From contig JAIPKF010000059.1 in assembly GCA_021733705.1 (NCBI GenBank), forward strand, positions 1-8,425: a stretch of 8,425 bases of DNA, given 5' to 3'. The stretch is from Chthoniobacterales bacterium (GTDB lineage: Bacteria > Verrucomicrobiota > Verrucomicrobiia > Chthoniobacterales > UBA6821). Shown piece after piece: positions 1-5,697 of this stretch; position 1 is the stretch's first letter; every line of letters starts with the position of its first letter. Under the pieces are notes generated by a model that was not told the DNA's origin, made no database searches, and saw only the letters and a list, made by a program, of their open reading frames with translations. Made by a program: the position numbers and the translations under genes.

Positions 1-30
1 GAAAAGTAGATCCTTCATTGATCTTTGTTA

Positions 31-36
31 TATAAT
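31..36 (+). promoter_or_regulatory. Candidate -10 box for tRNA-Leu
   Basis: A perfect TATAAT lies 38 nt before the first base of tRNA-Leu, which would put transcription start near position 43. I see no good -35 hexamer 16-18 bp upstream, so this rests on the -10 and its position alone. The rest of 1-73 holds no gene or repeat I can recognise. Confidence 0.4.
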
Positions 37-73
37 CTCTACAATAGCAGCTCTTCTTATTGGAATCTTAGAA

Positions 74-158
74 GCCGATGTGGCGAAATGGCAGACGCAA
101 GGGACTTAAAATCCCTTTCCGCGAAAGTGGAGTGTGGGTTCGAGTCCCACCATCGGCA
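74..158 (+). tRNA. tRNA-Leu (anticodon UAA)
   Basis: An 85-nt class II tRNA. The acceptor stem GCCGATG (74-80) pairs with CATCGGC (151-157), and the discriminator is A158. The anticodon stem AGGGA (100-104) pairs with TCCCT (112-116). Its 7-base loop is CTTAAAA, giving anticodon TAA at 107-109, which reads UUA. The T arm is GTGGG, TTCGAGT, CCCAC. The long variable arm, the anticodon and A73 all fit leucine. No CCA is encoded: the discriminator is followed by CTAACC, where a palindromic repeat element begins. No T-run terminator follows the gene, so the 3' end probably forms by processing or by termination inside the repeat. Confidence 0.97.
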
Positions 159-161
159 CTA

Positions 162-339
162 ACCCGCATATTTCATACCGATCTACTGCGTAAGCTGGGA
201 AGCCAGATGGATGCTGCGTTAGACTCACATTTTGATTTGGACAGTATGTACACATACAGCCCTACATCAAAATGCTCGCCTGCCTTGCCCCATCAGCCTT
301 CGCGATCTCCTCTTTACGATCAGTATGAAATATCCGGGT
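162..339. mobile_element. Palindromic MITE-like element, copy 1
   Basis: A 178-bp element bounded by inverted termini of the form ACCCG(C/G)ATATTTCATAC, with the dinucleotide TA at each edge (160-161 and 340-341). The interior folds back on itself. CATTTTGAT (228-236) pairs with ATCAAAATG (266-274), and inside that GTATGT pairs with ACATAC (244-257). It encodes no plausible protein. It starts 2 nt after tRNA-Leu and abuts copy 2, sharing one TA, so the junction reads CGGGTTAACCCG. The termini and TA edges resemble a non-autonomous IS630/Tc1-mariner-type element; that class is inferred. Confidence 0.8.
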
Positions 340-341
340 TA

Positions 342-521
342 ACCCGCATATTTCACACTAAATCTATTACGGCTTGTGGAAAGCTCATCATTACTGCGTT
401 GGTCTCGAATTGTGACTTGGGCAGTATGAAACATACAGCCCGGCATCACAATCCTTCGCCCGCCTTGTACTAATATGCTTTGCACAGCGCCTCATGACGA
501 TTCAGTATGAAATATCCGGGT
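342..521. mobile_element. Palindromic MITE-like element, copy 2
   Basis: A 180-bp element of the same family as 162-339, in direct tandem with it, with TA at 340-341 and 522-523. Its left terminus has drifted (TTTCACAC for TTTCATAC). The interior hairpin is kept: ATTGTGA (409-415) pairs with TCACAAT (446-452), and GGGC/GTATG (419-428) pairs with CATAC/GCCC (432-441) around an AAA loop. The last 20 bases overlap the 3' end of the convergent glycosyltransferase gene and provide its stop codon. Confidence 0.8.
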
Positions 522-1692
522 TAAAACAACCATGTTCATGGATGATTTTTTCAAGAAAACGAATATAGCTATCACTTTTGTTAAGAGCACGGGTGAAGAC
601 AAGATCTGAATTTCTCCAATTATTGATTTCACGTGTAGGATTGGGCTGAAAAAATTCAGGGCGTTTGGACATAATAGTTTCAATTTCTTCTCTCTCTATT
701 TTAGAGAGTGCAAAGGGATGATTGATCTCCTTTAATTCAGGGATATCTCTTCTCATATACTCTCTCCAATCGTAGCTTATGGAGGCCCCATCGCTAAAGT
801 GATCGTAAGCGTAGGATTGAAGTTGGAGCTTATTTTTATAGTAAGATAGTTCTGAAATATATTTGGAATATAATTCAAAATAGAGTTTCCCAAATCTACT
901 TTTTAACCAGCCAAAATTTTTTATATTTTTTAAGAAAAAGGAAAAACAAGAGTAGTGAAAAAAGACCAATGGCCGATCATTGATAAAATAACGATCATTG
1001 AAACGCTTGATGTTTCTTTGGTCAAAATTCCACCAAGCAACATTGTAACCATTATTCCTTAGGATGCCTAATCGCTCTACTCGCCCTATTGCCTCGTGTA
1101 AGTAAAGTTGATCTAGATATATTCCAATAATGTAGTCATCTACGAGGCAGTTATAATGTGTTTTCTCCCACCACCAATCAAGAAAGTGGTTGGCACAGCG
1201 GGAGGTGCCAATATAACCAGCATTAAAAATGCCAGAGATTCGAAGCATCATTTGTGGAATTATGGGTGTAACTATGCTTGGGGCCCCATTTCGTTGTGGT
1301 ATGAGGGAGAGGTCACAGTGATCTAGCTCACTCCATGCTTCTGTGAGTTCATGAAAAAGTTTAATATCGCTATCTAGGTAAATAACTTTTTCATAGAAAA
1401 GTAAGATATGAAAAAGAGCTCTTGGTTTTAAGGCGCAACAAGCAGAGATCCCTTTATACTGAAATACAAAACGATCCCATTCGTTAGGATTTAAAATTCT
1501 AGCATCAACGACTTGAAATTCACACTCCTGATAACAGGTGTCATTTGGTCTGAAATCGATCACAAAAACAATAAAGTCCGCCTCTTTTTCAAAGAGTTTT
1601 ATGGATTTTCCTAAGATATGGGCTTGATGAAAACAATTGCTAGTAACAATAGTAATGATCGCTTTCTTATGAAGAGGTCGATTTATTTCCAT
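502..1692 (-). CDS. Putative GT-A-fold glycosyltransferase
   Basis: A 396-residue protein that probably transfers a sugar from a nucleotide-sugar donor. The N-terminus (KKAIITIVTSNC, about 9-20) is a Rossmann-like first strand. The motif YLDSD at 105-109 supplies a DxD metal/donor-binding site of the kind found in GT8-like enzymes. Further matches to that style are FNAGYIG (156-162), LDQ (193-195), NNGYNVAWWN (213-222) and FHYS (245-248). There is no signal peptide or membrane helix, so it should act in the cytoplasm, perhaps on lipopolysaccharide or another envelope glycan; acceptor and sugar are unknown. It starts 18 nt after hemW and is probably co-transcribed with it. I see no Shine-Dalgarno sequence before ATG 1692. 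Its last residues (PDISY) and TGA stop come from the repeat element at 342-521, so the native C-terminus has been altered. Confidence 0.78.
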   Translation of the reverse strand: MEINRPLHKKAIITIVTSNCFHQAHILGKSIKLFEKEADFIVFVIDFRPNDTCYQECEFQVVDARILNPNEWDRFVFQYKGISACCALKPRALFHILLFYEKVIYLDSDIKLFHELTEAWSELDHCDLSLIPQRNGAPSIVTPIIPQMMLRISGIFNAGYIGTSRCANHFLDWWWEKTHYNCLVDDYIIGIYLDQLYLHEAIGRVERLGILRNNGYNVAWWNFDQRNIKRFNDRYFINDRPLVFFHYSCFSFFLKNIKNFGWLKSRFGKLYFELYSKYISELSYYKNKLQLQSYAYDHFSDGASISYDWREYMRRDIPELKEINHPFALSKIEREEIETIMSKRPEFFQPNPTREINNWRNSDLVFTRALNKSDSYIRFLEKIIHEHGCFNPDISY

Positions 1693-1710
1693 GGATCAAA
1701 AATATAACTT

Positions 1711-2802
1711 TTAGAAAAATATTTCTCCAACTGTATCTGCAAGCAAAAATCCTTTTCGTGTAAGCAGCCAACGGTCTTCAGTACGATAGAGAAGACCATG
1801 CTGCTCCATTTCTACCATCGCCTGATGCCATGGACGTGCATGCTCAAAATCAAGTCCCTGATTGGTTCGCAACCCAAAGGCAGCACGCTCCGAGGCAAGT
1901 AGGCTTGGAGAAAGTTCTTCTTCAAAATCACGCACTGTTTTTCCTTCGATGGTGCTGGAACTATAACGTCCAGTTTCAGAAACATTTTGCCAGCGATGTC
2001 CTTGTACTGTTGAAAAAGCACTTGGTCCCAATCCTAGATAATCACTTCCAAGCCAGTAAGAGAGGTTATGTTTTGATTCATAATTATTTTTTGCATAATT
2101 AGAAATCTCATAGTGCTGATAGCCTGCATTTCCTAAGATTTCTTCTGCCAATTCAAATTGTTCTGCTTCTAAATGAGTATTTTCTTTCATGATACCACGG
2201 CTTCGTAGACGAAAAAATTCAGTTCCTTCTTCGTATGTTAATCCATAGGCAGAGAGATGCTCAGGGGATAAACAGACTGTTTTTTCGAGCGTCTTTTTCC
2301 AAGCGATTAATGACTGATTGGGAATACCAAAAATTAAATCAATAGAAATATTTTTGAAACCTGCATTGCGCAGTAAATAAAATGATTCTTCAGCCTTCTC
2401 AGAGGAATGCATCCGCCCGAGCGTTTTAAGAAGAGTATTATCCCATGATTGAACTCCCATACTAATACGATTGATCCCTGCATCATAAAGAAGTCTGGCT
2501 TTATCAGTGGCAACAGTGGCTGGATTCATTTCTATGGTCCATTCCTCGATTGCTGAAAGATTGAGTGTATTATGTAATCCTTCAAGAAGGCGTTCCATTT
2601 GAGAAAAAGAGAGGGCACTAGGTGTTCCTCCACCAAAAAAAATAGTCTTTGGGAGTAGCGCTGAAGCATGCCTTTTAGCTTCATAGAGAAGTGCATCTAT
2701 AAATAATTCGACGCGTTCTCTTCCTGCTGACTCTTTATAGAACGCACAATAGGGACAGATGTTGGGACAAAAAGGAATATGGATGTAGAGGTGCTCGATC
2801 AT
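1711..2802 (-). CDS. hemW: HemW-like radical SAM protein (heme chaperone)
   Basis: A 363-residue radical SAM protein of the HemN/HemW family. The cluster motif is CPNICPYCAF: Cys12, Cys16 and Cys19 hold the 4Fe-4S cluster. Position 21 is Phe, where true coproporphyrinogen dehydrogenase HemN has a fourth Cys, which points to HemW, a heme-binding chaperone. Other landmarks are GGGTPS (57-62, SAM binding), EMNP (91-94), GVQSWD (116-121), YEISNYA (231-237), KHNLSYW (244-250) and GLGPSAF (257-263), then a C-terminal HemN_C-like region containing GLRTNQGLDF. The length fits the family (about 380). The frame is open upstream to a TTG at 2841, but the ATG at 2802 places IHIPFC where the family has it. 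No Shine-Dalgarno sequence is visible. It diverges from the membrane-protein gene at 2893. Confidence 0.9.
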   Translation of the reverse strand: MIEHLYIHIPFCPNICPYCAFYKESAGRERVELFIDALLYEAKRHASALLPKTIFFGGGTPSALSFSQMERLLEGLHNTLNLSAIEEWTIEMNPATVATDKARLLYDAGINRISMGVQSWDNTLLKTLGRMHSSEKAEESFYLLRNAGFKNISIDLIFGIPNQSLIAWKKTLEKTVCLSPEHLSAYGLTYEEGTEFFRLRSRGIMKENTHLEAEQFELAEEILGNAGYQHYEISNYAKNNYESKHNLSYWLGSDYLGLGPSAFSTVQGHRWQNVSETGRYSSSTIEGKTVRDFEEELSPSLLASERAAFGLRTNQGLDFEHARPWHQAMVEMEQHGLLYRTEDRWLLTRKGFLLADTVGEIFF

Positions 2803-2862
2803 GAAATAGTAGAACAGGATGTAAAAATAATCAGAACACAATAAAGAAACCTTTTCTTTTCA

Positions 2863-2868
2863 TATAAG
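2863..2868 (+). promoter_or_regulatory. Weak candidate -10 box for the gene at 2893
   Basis: TATAAG lies 25 nt before ATG 2893, inside the 90-nt gap between divergent hemW and the LPG-synthase-like gene. The matching -35 (AATAAA at 17-bp spacing) is poor. It is listed because the gap must hold at least one promoter per strand and this is the best + strand candidate. Confidence 0.25.
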
Positions 2869-2892
2869 AGCTGGTTACTTTTCAACTCTTCT

Positions 2893-3945
2893 ATGAAATT
2901 TAAAAAGATAATCATGCCAATGGTGCAAGTCGCCGTAACGCTTTTTTTACTGTGGTGGATATTTCATGATCCAGTAAAGCGCGCACAAATGATGATGGCA
3001 TTTCAACACGCTAATTTGATATGGCTCATTCCAGGTTTAATCTTTTTTGGACTGGTATTGGTCTGCTCAACGATGCGTTGGCATGTGTTACTCTCCATTC
3101 AGGATATCCATCTTGGGTGGAAAAGAACATGGTCTCTAGTGATGATAGGGATGTTTTTCAATCTCTTTCTGTTGGGCTCAGTAGGAGGTGATGTTTTAAA
3201 AATCTTTTATGCTATGAGAGAAGTACCACAGCAAAAAACAGCAGTTTTTTTAAGTGTTGTTTTTGATCGTTTTATTGGAATGTTTGCTCTGATGGTGGTG
3301 ACGCTTTCTATTTGTTTTTTTTCTTTTCGGCAGCTCTTTGCTAATCCCGTTACAGAAGGTCTATTAACAACAGTTCTTGCTGTTTTTGGTGGTTTTATTT
3401 GTTTTTTTATTTTTAGTCTAATTGTGAATTATTTTCATCTCTGGAGGCGTGTTCCTCATTGGATTCCAGGGCATCGAACTCTGATCGATATAGGAACAGC
3501 GCTTTCTACCTATAGTTCTAAAAACAAGGCTCTAGGTAGCGCCTTTTCCTATTCTATTTTAATGAATATTTTTCTTTTCGGATCCACTATTTTTGCAGCC
3601 TATGCCTTCTCAGGGCTTCCTGGAGCTCCGGGAGCAGGGCCGATGATTGTGGTAATTCCTATCGTGAATACAATCTGTAATATCCCTATCAGCTTGAGTG
3701 GTGTTGGAGTTCGTGAAGGTCTTTTTGAGACTCTTTTGAACACATTGTATGGAACTCCAAAATCTCTTGCCGTCTTAATCTCGCTAACCAGCTTTTCACT
3801 CACTGTTTTTTGGAGTTTAATTGGTGGTATTTTTTATCTTTTTTATCGTCCTAGTTCTGGAGGAAATAGTAGCCTCCATGAAATGAGTGACCAAGTAGAG
3901 CTGCTTGAAGAAGAGGTAGAAAGCAATGCAGAAAAAAACTTCTAA
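2893..3945 (+). CDS. LPG-synthase TM/flippase-like (UPF0104) membrane protein
   Basis: A 350-residue polytopic inner-membrane protein with about eight hydrophobic segments (roughly 7-24, 42-62, 80-98, 118-145, 157-182, 216-240, 250-268 and 290-317). The conserved blocks of the lysylphosphatidylglycerol-synthase TM family (PF03706-like, formerly UPF0104) are present: GSVGGDVLK (95-103), FDRFIG (124-129) and SLSGVGVREG (267-276). This is the membrane half of MprF-type proteins. The cytoplasmic aminoacyltransferase domain is absent, so it is a stand-alone version whose members are proposed to move or modify lipid-linked substrates; the substrate cannot be read from sequence. The tail (330-350) is strongly acidic. 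ATG 2893 is the only reasonable start, and no Shine-Dalgarno sequence precedes it. A broken reductase gene overlaps its 3' end. Confidence 0.87.
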   Translation: MKFKKIIMPMVQVAVTLFLLWWIFHDPVKRAQMMMAFQHANLIWLIPGLIFFGLVLVCSTMRWHVLLSIQDIHLGWKRTWSLVMIGMFFNLFLLGSVGGDVLKIFYAMREVPQQKTAVFLSVVFDRFIGMFALMVVTLSICFFSFRQLFANPVTEGLLTTVLAVFGGFICFFIFSLIVNYFHLWRRVPHWIPGHRTLIDIGTALSTYSSKNKALGSAFSYSILMNIFLFGSTIFAAYAFSGLPGAPGAGPMIVVIPIVNTICNIPISLSGVGVREGLFETLLNTLYGTPKSLAVLISLTSFSLTVFWSLIGGIFYLFYRPSSGGNSSLHEMSDQVELLEEEVESNAEKNF

Positions 3946-4248
3946 ATCATGGCATTATTGAAGGTCCTCATGAGCATTGATGGGAAACTCATTAATGACC
4001 CTTTGCTATGTAAAGAATTTAAAATACCTGATTCAACCTCTTTGTATCCCAATATCCAAAACCTCGAGGAGCTCTTTATTGTTCTTCTACCCATCATCAT
4101 TGGAGGAAGCAGTAATCCGACCCTTAGTGGATTTCCCGGGGATTTTTTAAAAATGCCAATAGAATTTTCACTAGTTAGTAAAAAGGTAAAAAAAAATATC
4201 TGCTACCTTCACTTCAAAAAATCCTCTAAGCCTGATATTTCATACTGA
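3926..4248 (+). pseudogene. Remnant of a RibD C-terminal-type reductase
   Basis: A broken gene of the RibD C-terminal/dihydrofolate-reductase-like family. The probable original start is ATG 3926, inside the end of the preceding gene and 9 nt after AAGAGG (3911-3916). It reads MQKKTSKSWHY and stops at 3959-3961. In another frame (open from ATG 3949, 99 residues) the family N-terminal motif continues as KVLMSIDGKL. The sequence then jumps, with little between, to the family's C-terminal part: LEELFIVLLPIIIGG, then PTLSGFPGDFL, then a final strand ending CYLHFKK. A normal domain has about 200-220 residues, so more than 100 central residues, including most of the NADPH/substrate site, are missing. 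The last residues (PDISY) and TGA belong to a repeat element. A one-base shift near 3956-3962 plus an internal deletion explain this; a short functional protein from 3949 is possible but unlikely. Confidence 0.6.
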
Positions 4249-4315
4249 TCTGTTGTAAGGCACCGTGCAAAGTTTCATTAGTACAAGGCAGTCAAAGGAT
4301 GGTGATGCCCGGCTA
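4229..4315. mobile_element. Half-copy of the palindromic element, reversed
   Basis: This stretch matches the reverse complement of the right half of copy 2 (342-521). It begins with the terminus (GATATTTCATACTGA), preceded by TA at 4227-4228. It continues through GTGCAAAG, ATTAGTACAAGGC and GGTGATGCCCGGCT, and stops where copy 2 has its central hairpin. The other half is missing and a run of ten C follows. It lies between the convergent reductase remnant and tRNA-Ser. Confidence 0.7.
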
Positions 4316-4325
4316 CCCCCCCCCC
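4316..4325. repeat. Homopolymer tract of ten C
   Basis: Ten consecutive C on + (ten G on the tRNA-Ser strand), 10 nt beyond the encoded CCA end of tRNA-Ser and directly after the broken end of the half-element. It lies in no credible reading frame. A tract of this length is prone to replication slippage and to sequencing error. Confidence 0.85.
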
Positions 4326-4335
4326 ACCTCCAAAA

Positions 4336-4427
4336 TGGTGGAAGGAGTGGGATTCGAACCCACGGTAGGTTTAACCCTACGCTCGATTTCGAGTCGAGTG
4401 CCTTCAACCAGACTCAGCCATCCTTCC
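4336..4427 (-). tRNA. tRNA-Ser (anticodon CGA)
   Basis: A class II tRNA read on the - strand. Acceptor GGAAGGA (4427-4421) pairs with TCCTTCC (4346-4340). The anticodon stem CTCGA pairs with TCGAG around loop CTCGAAA, giving anticodon CGA for codon UCG. The long variable arm has stem GTAGG/CCTAC, and the T arm is GTGGG, TTCGAAT, CCCAC. These identify serine. The next four bases read ACCA, so a 3' CCA appears to be encoded (4338-4336), unlike tRNA-Leu in this window. That makes position 73 an A, where bacterial tRNA-Ser usually has G; SerRS reads mainly the long variable arm, so it may still work. I found no convincing promoter; its 5' flank is the 139-bp repeat. Confidence 0.95.
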
Positions 4428-4569
4428 AATTTCTTTTTTAATCACTCTTCTGCAGCGAACTGCAGTGTCGCTGTGGTGCTCGACTCCTCACGTATTAACT
4501 ATACGCTCGTCATCTGTGCTCCTCGACTCCTTGCATTTCATCAGCATAAGAGCGATTAAAAAAGAAATT
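4428..4569. repeat. Short element with 22-bp terminal inverted repeats
   Basis: The sequence at 4428-4449 (AATTTCTTTTTTAATCACTC and two more bases) is repeated inverted at 4548-4569 with one mismatch, enclosing about 98 bp. Inside are the hairpin CTGCAG-CGAA-CTGCAG (4450-4465), the hairpin CGTAT-TAACT-ATACG (4491-4505), and two near-identical stretches, GTGCTCGACTCCT and GTGCTCCTCGACTCCT. The left arm starts at the base immediately before the tRNA-Ser 5' end. It has no coding potential I would defend. Confidence 0.65.
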
Positions 4570-4750
4570 TCATTTTAAAAAATATCTTCTGCAGCGAACT
4601 GCAGTGTCGCTGTGGTGCTCGACTCCTCACGTATTAACTATACGCTCGTCATCTGTGCTCCTCGACTCCTTGCATTTCATCAGCATAAGAGTAATTAAAA
4701 AAGAAATTTCATTTTAAAAAATATCTTCTGCAGCGAAGTGCAGTGTCGCT
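4446..4750. repeat. 139-bp tandem repeat, about 2.2 copies
   Basis: Unit 1 (4446-4584) and unit 2 (4585-4723) differ by only two adjacent-region substitutions, AGAGCGATT versus AGAGTAATT. A third, partial unit (4724-4750) ends after GTGTCGCT and has one mismatch (GAAGTG for GAACTG). The near-identity implies recent or homogenised duplication. The array fills most of the 458-bp gene-free stretch between tRNA-Ser and nuoA (4428-4885). Confidence 0.92.
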
Positions 4751-4766
4751 AGCTTTGTTGAGTTAA

Positions 4767-4820
4767 CGCGAATACTTCATGCTAATTCTTCGCTAGGTGC
4801 CGCGTAGCCAGATTTCAAAA
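4767..4820. mobile_element. Possible decayed copy of the palindromic element
   Basis: ACGCGAATACTTCATGC, preceded by TTA, resembles the terminus ACCCGCATATTTCATAC with several substitutions. It is followed by TAATTCT-like sequence and then AGCCAGAT, which also occurs at a comparable place in copy 1. No matching right terminus is obvious before nuoA. I see nothing else in 4821-4885. Confidence 0.35.
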
Positions 4821-4885
4821 TAGATGATCAAATTATGACGACGGCTTCAATTAACTGAATTCCTATTTATAAAATAAGAAATATT

Positions 4886-5260
4886 CTAGGTAGTAAATTC
4901 CAGTGCCCCTTTTTTTATTGCATAGAGGTAACCTACCATCAAAACAGAAACAAAGCTAAACATGCTTCCTAAAATGATATTCCCATATTCCAGGATAAAA
5001 TCTCTGTAACAAACAGCCCAAGGAACCATGAAGACTACTTCAATATCAAAAAGGATGAAGAGCATCGCAACCAAATAGAATTTAACACTAAATCGCGGCT
5101 GTAATGTCATTTTGGGAATCATACCGCACTCGTAAGCAGTATTTTTTACTCCAAAAGCTGTGCCAATCCTTCCTAAGAGGAAACTAGCTAGCCAGACAGA
5201 AAGTGCGAAGGCTAGGGATACAAAAACATGAATAAGAAGAGATCCGTAGGCGTTGTTCAT
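4886..5260 (-). CDS. nuoA: NADH-quinone oxidoreductase subunit A (NuoA)
   Basis: A 124-residue inner-membrane subunit of respiratory complex I (ND3 family), part of the module where quinone chemistry couples to proton pumping. Three membrane helices fit about 6-30, 61-81 and 93-115. The family hallmarks are YECG (43-46, conserved Cys45 in the first loop) and RFSVKFYLVAMLFILFDIEV (56-75), with the acidic pair Asp72/Glu74. The frame runs upstream to TTG 5290, overlapping the previous gene. ATG 5260 lies 10 nt after that gene's stop and gives the usual NuoA N-terminus, so I prefer it. No strong Shine-Dalgarno sequence is visible, so translational coupling to the upstream gene is plausible. nuoB does not follow: the 3' side holds repeats and a tRNA, so this subunit gene is detached from a standard nuo operon. 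Confidence 0.93.
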   Translation of the reverse strand: MNNAYGSLLIHVFVSLAFALSVWLASFLLGRIGTAFGVKNTAYECGMIPKMTLQPRFSVKFYLVAMLFILFDIEVVFMVPWAVCYRDFILEYGNIILGSMFSFVSVLMVGYLYAIKKGALEFTT

Positions 5261-5270
5261 GACATTAAAA

Positions 5271-5576
5271 TTACTCTGACTTGGTAACAAAAGGTTCTGA
5301 TGGTGTCAATGCGTTAGCGAGAGATACGAGGCCTTTATATTTTTTACCTGTTTTTTTAACCATGCCTCGAGAGACGAGGTGTTGAAGCTTTTCATAAGCA
5401 CGAAGACGCAACATTCCTTCACCTCCACTAGCAGCATTTCTTTTTTTAAGGCGCTCGTAAATGATATCAAAGAGTTGTTTGAATTCAAAAGAAGTTCCCT
5501 TTTTTGAGAGTACGGCGACTAATTCCTCAGTTACGAGGTCAGGTAGTCTACGAGAGAAAGCGCTTTTTCGTTGCAT
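5271..5576 (-). CDS. Small basic protein, winged-helix-like, function unknown
   Basis: I do not recognise this 101-residue protein. The predicted pattern is helix 12-24, helix 31-46, a Ser/Gly turn (50-54), then a helix (57-70) followed by GMVKKTGKKYKGL (71-83). That last stretch looks like a recognition helix plus basic wing, as in winged helix-turn-helix proteins; the protein is rich in Lys/Arg. A DNA-binding regulator or nucleic-acid-associated role is a guess from shape. ATG 5576 has no Shine-Dalgarno sequence, but a promoter-like pair lies just upstream (5592-5620), which would give a very short leader. Its stop is 10 nt before nuoA, so the two genes are probably one transcript. It diverges from the phosphatase gene at 5698. 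Confidence 0.72.
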   Translation of the reverse strand: MQRKSAFSRRLPDLVTEELVAVLSKKGTSFEFKQLFDIIYERLKKRNAASGGEGMLRLRAYEKLQHLVSRGMVKKTGKKYKGLVSLANALTPSEPFVTKSE

Positions 5577-5591
5577 AATAATGAACGAGTG

Positions 5592-5620
5592 ATACTAGCC
5601 GATAACAAATAAAATGTCAC
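5592..5620 (-). promoter_or_regulatory. Candidate sigma-70-type promoter for the 5576 gene and nuoA
   Basis: On the - strand GTGACA (-35, 5 of 6 matches) is separated by exactly 17 nt from TAGTAT (-10, 4 of 6). Transcription would start near 5585, leaving about 9 nt before ATG 5576, consistent with the lack of a Shine-Dalgarno sequence. Confidence 0.42.
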
Positions 5621-5697
5621 CATCATTTTGACATGATTTTTGTCGAGCTTTTCAGCAAGTCCTTGCTTTAGAGAGTCGTTTTTTAATACCCTTTTTT

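Noticed and set aside
78..473. 131-codon open frame on +
   Set aside because: It runs through tRNA-Leu and two copies of the palindromic element. Its repeated LTRIFHT peptide is just the element terminus translated, so this is not a gene.
2803..2841. Extended HemW start at TTG 2841
   Set aside because: It adds 13 aromatic-rich residues not typical of the family; ATG 2802 places the IHIPFC motif correctly.
4299..4559. 86-codon open frame on + (MVEGVGFEPTV...)
   Set aside because: It is the antisense of tRNA-Ser joined to the 139-bp repeat. The GFEPTV/STRLSHPS peptide is a well-known artefact of translating antisense tRNA-Ser.
4446..4750. Possible CRISPR or attachment-site array
   Set aside because: The units are contiguous 139-bp tandem copies with no spacers, no cas genes are present, and no integrase gene lies near the tRNA.
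5628..5633. Perfect TTGACA on + as a phosphatase promoter
   Set aside because: No -10-like hexamer occurs 16-18 bp downstream (TTCAGC region), so it is not a convincing promoter.
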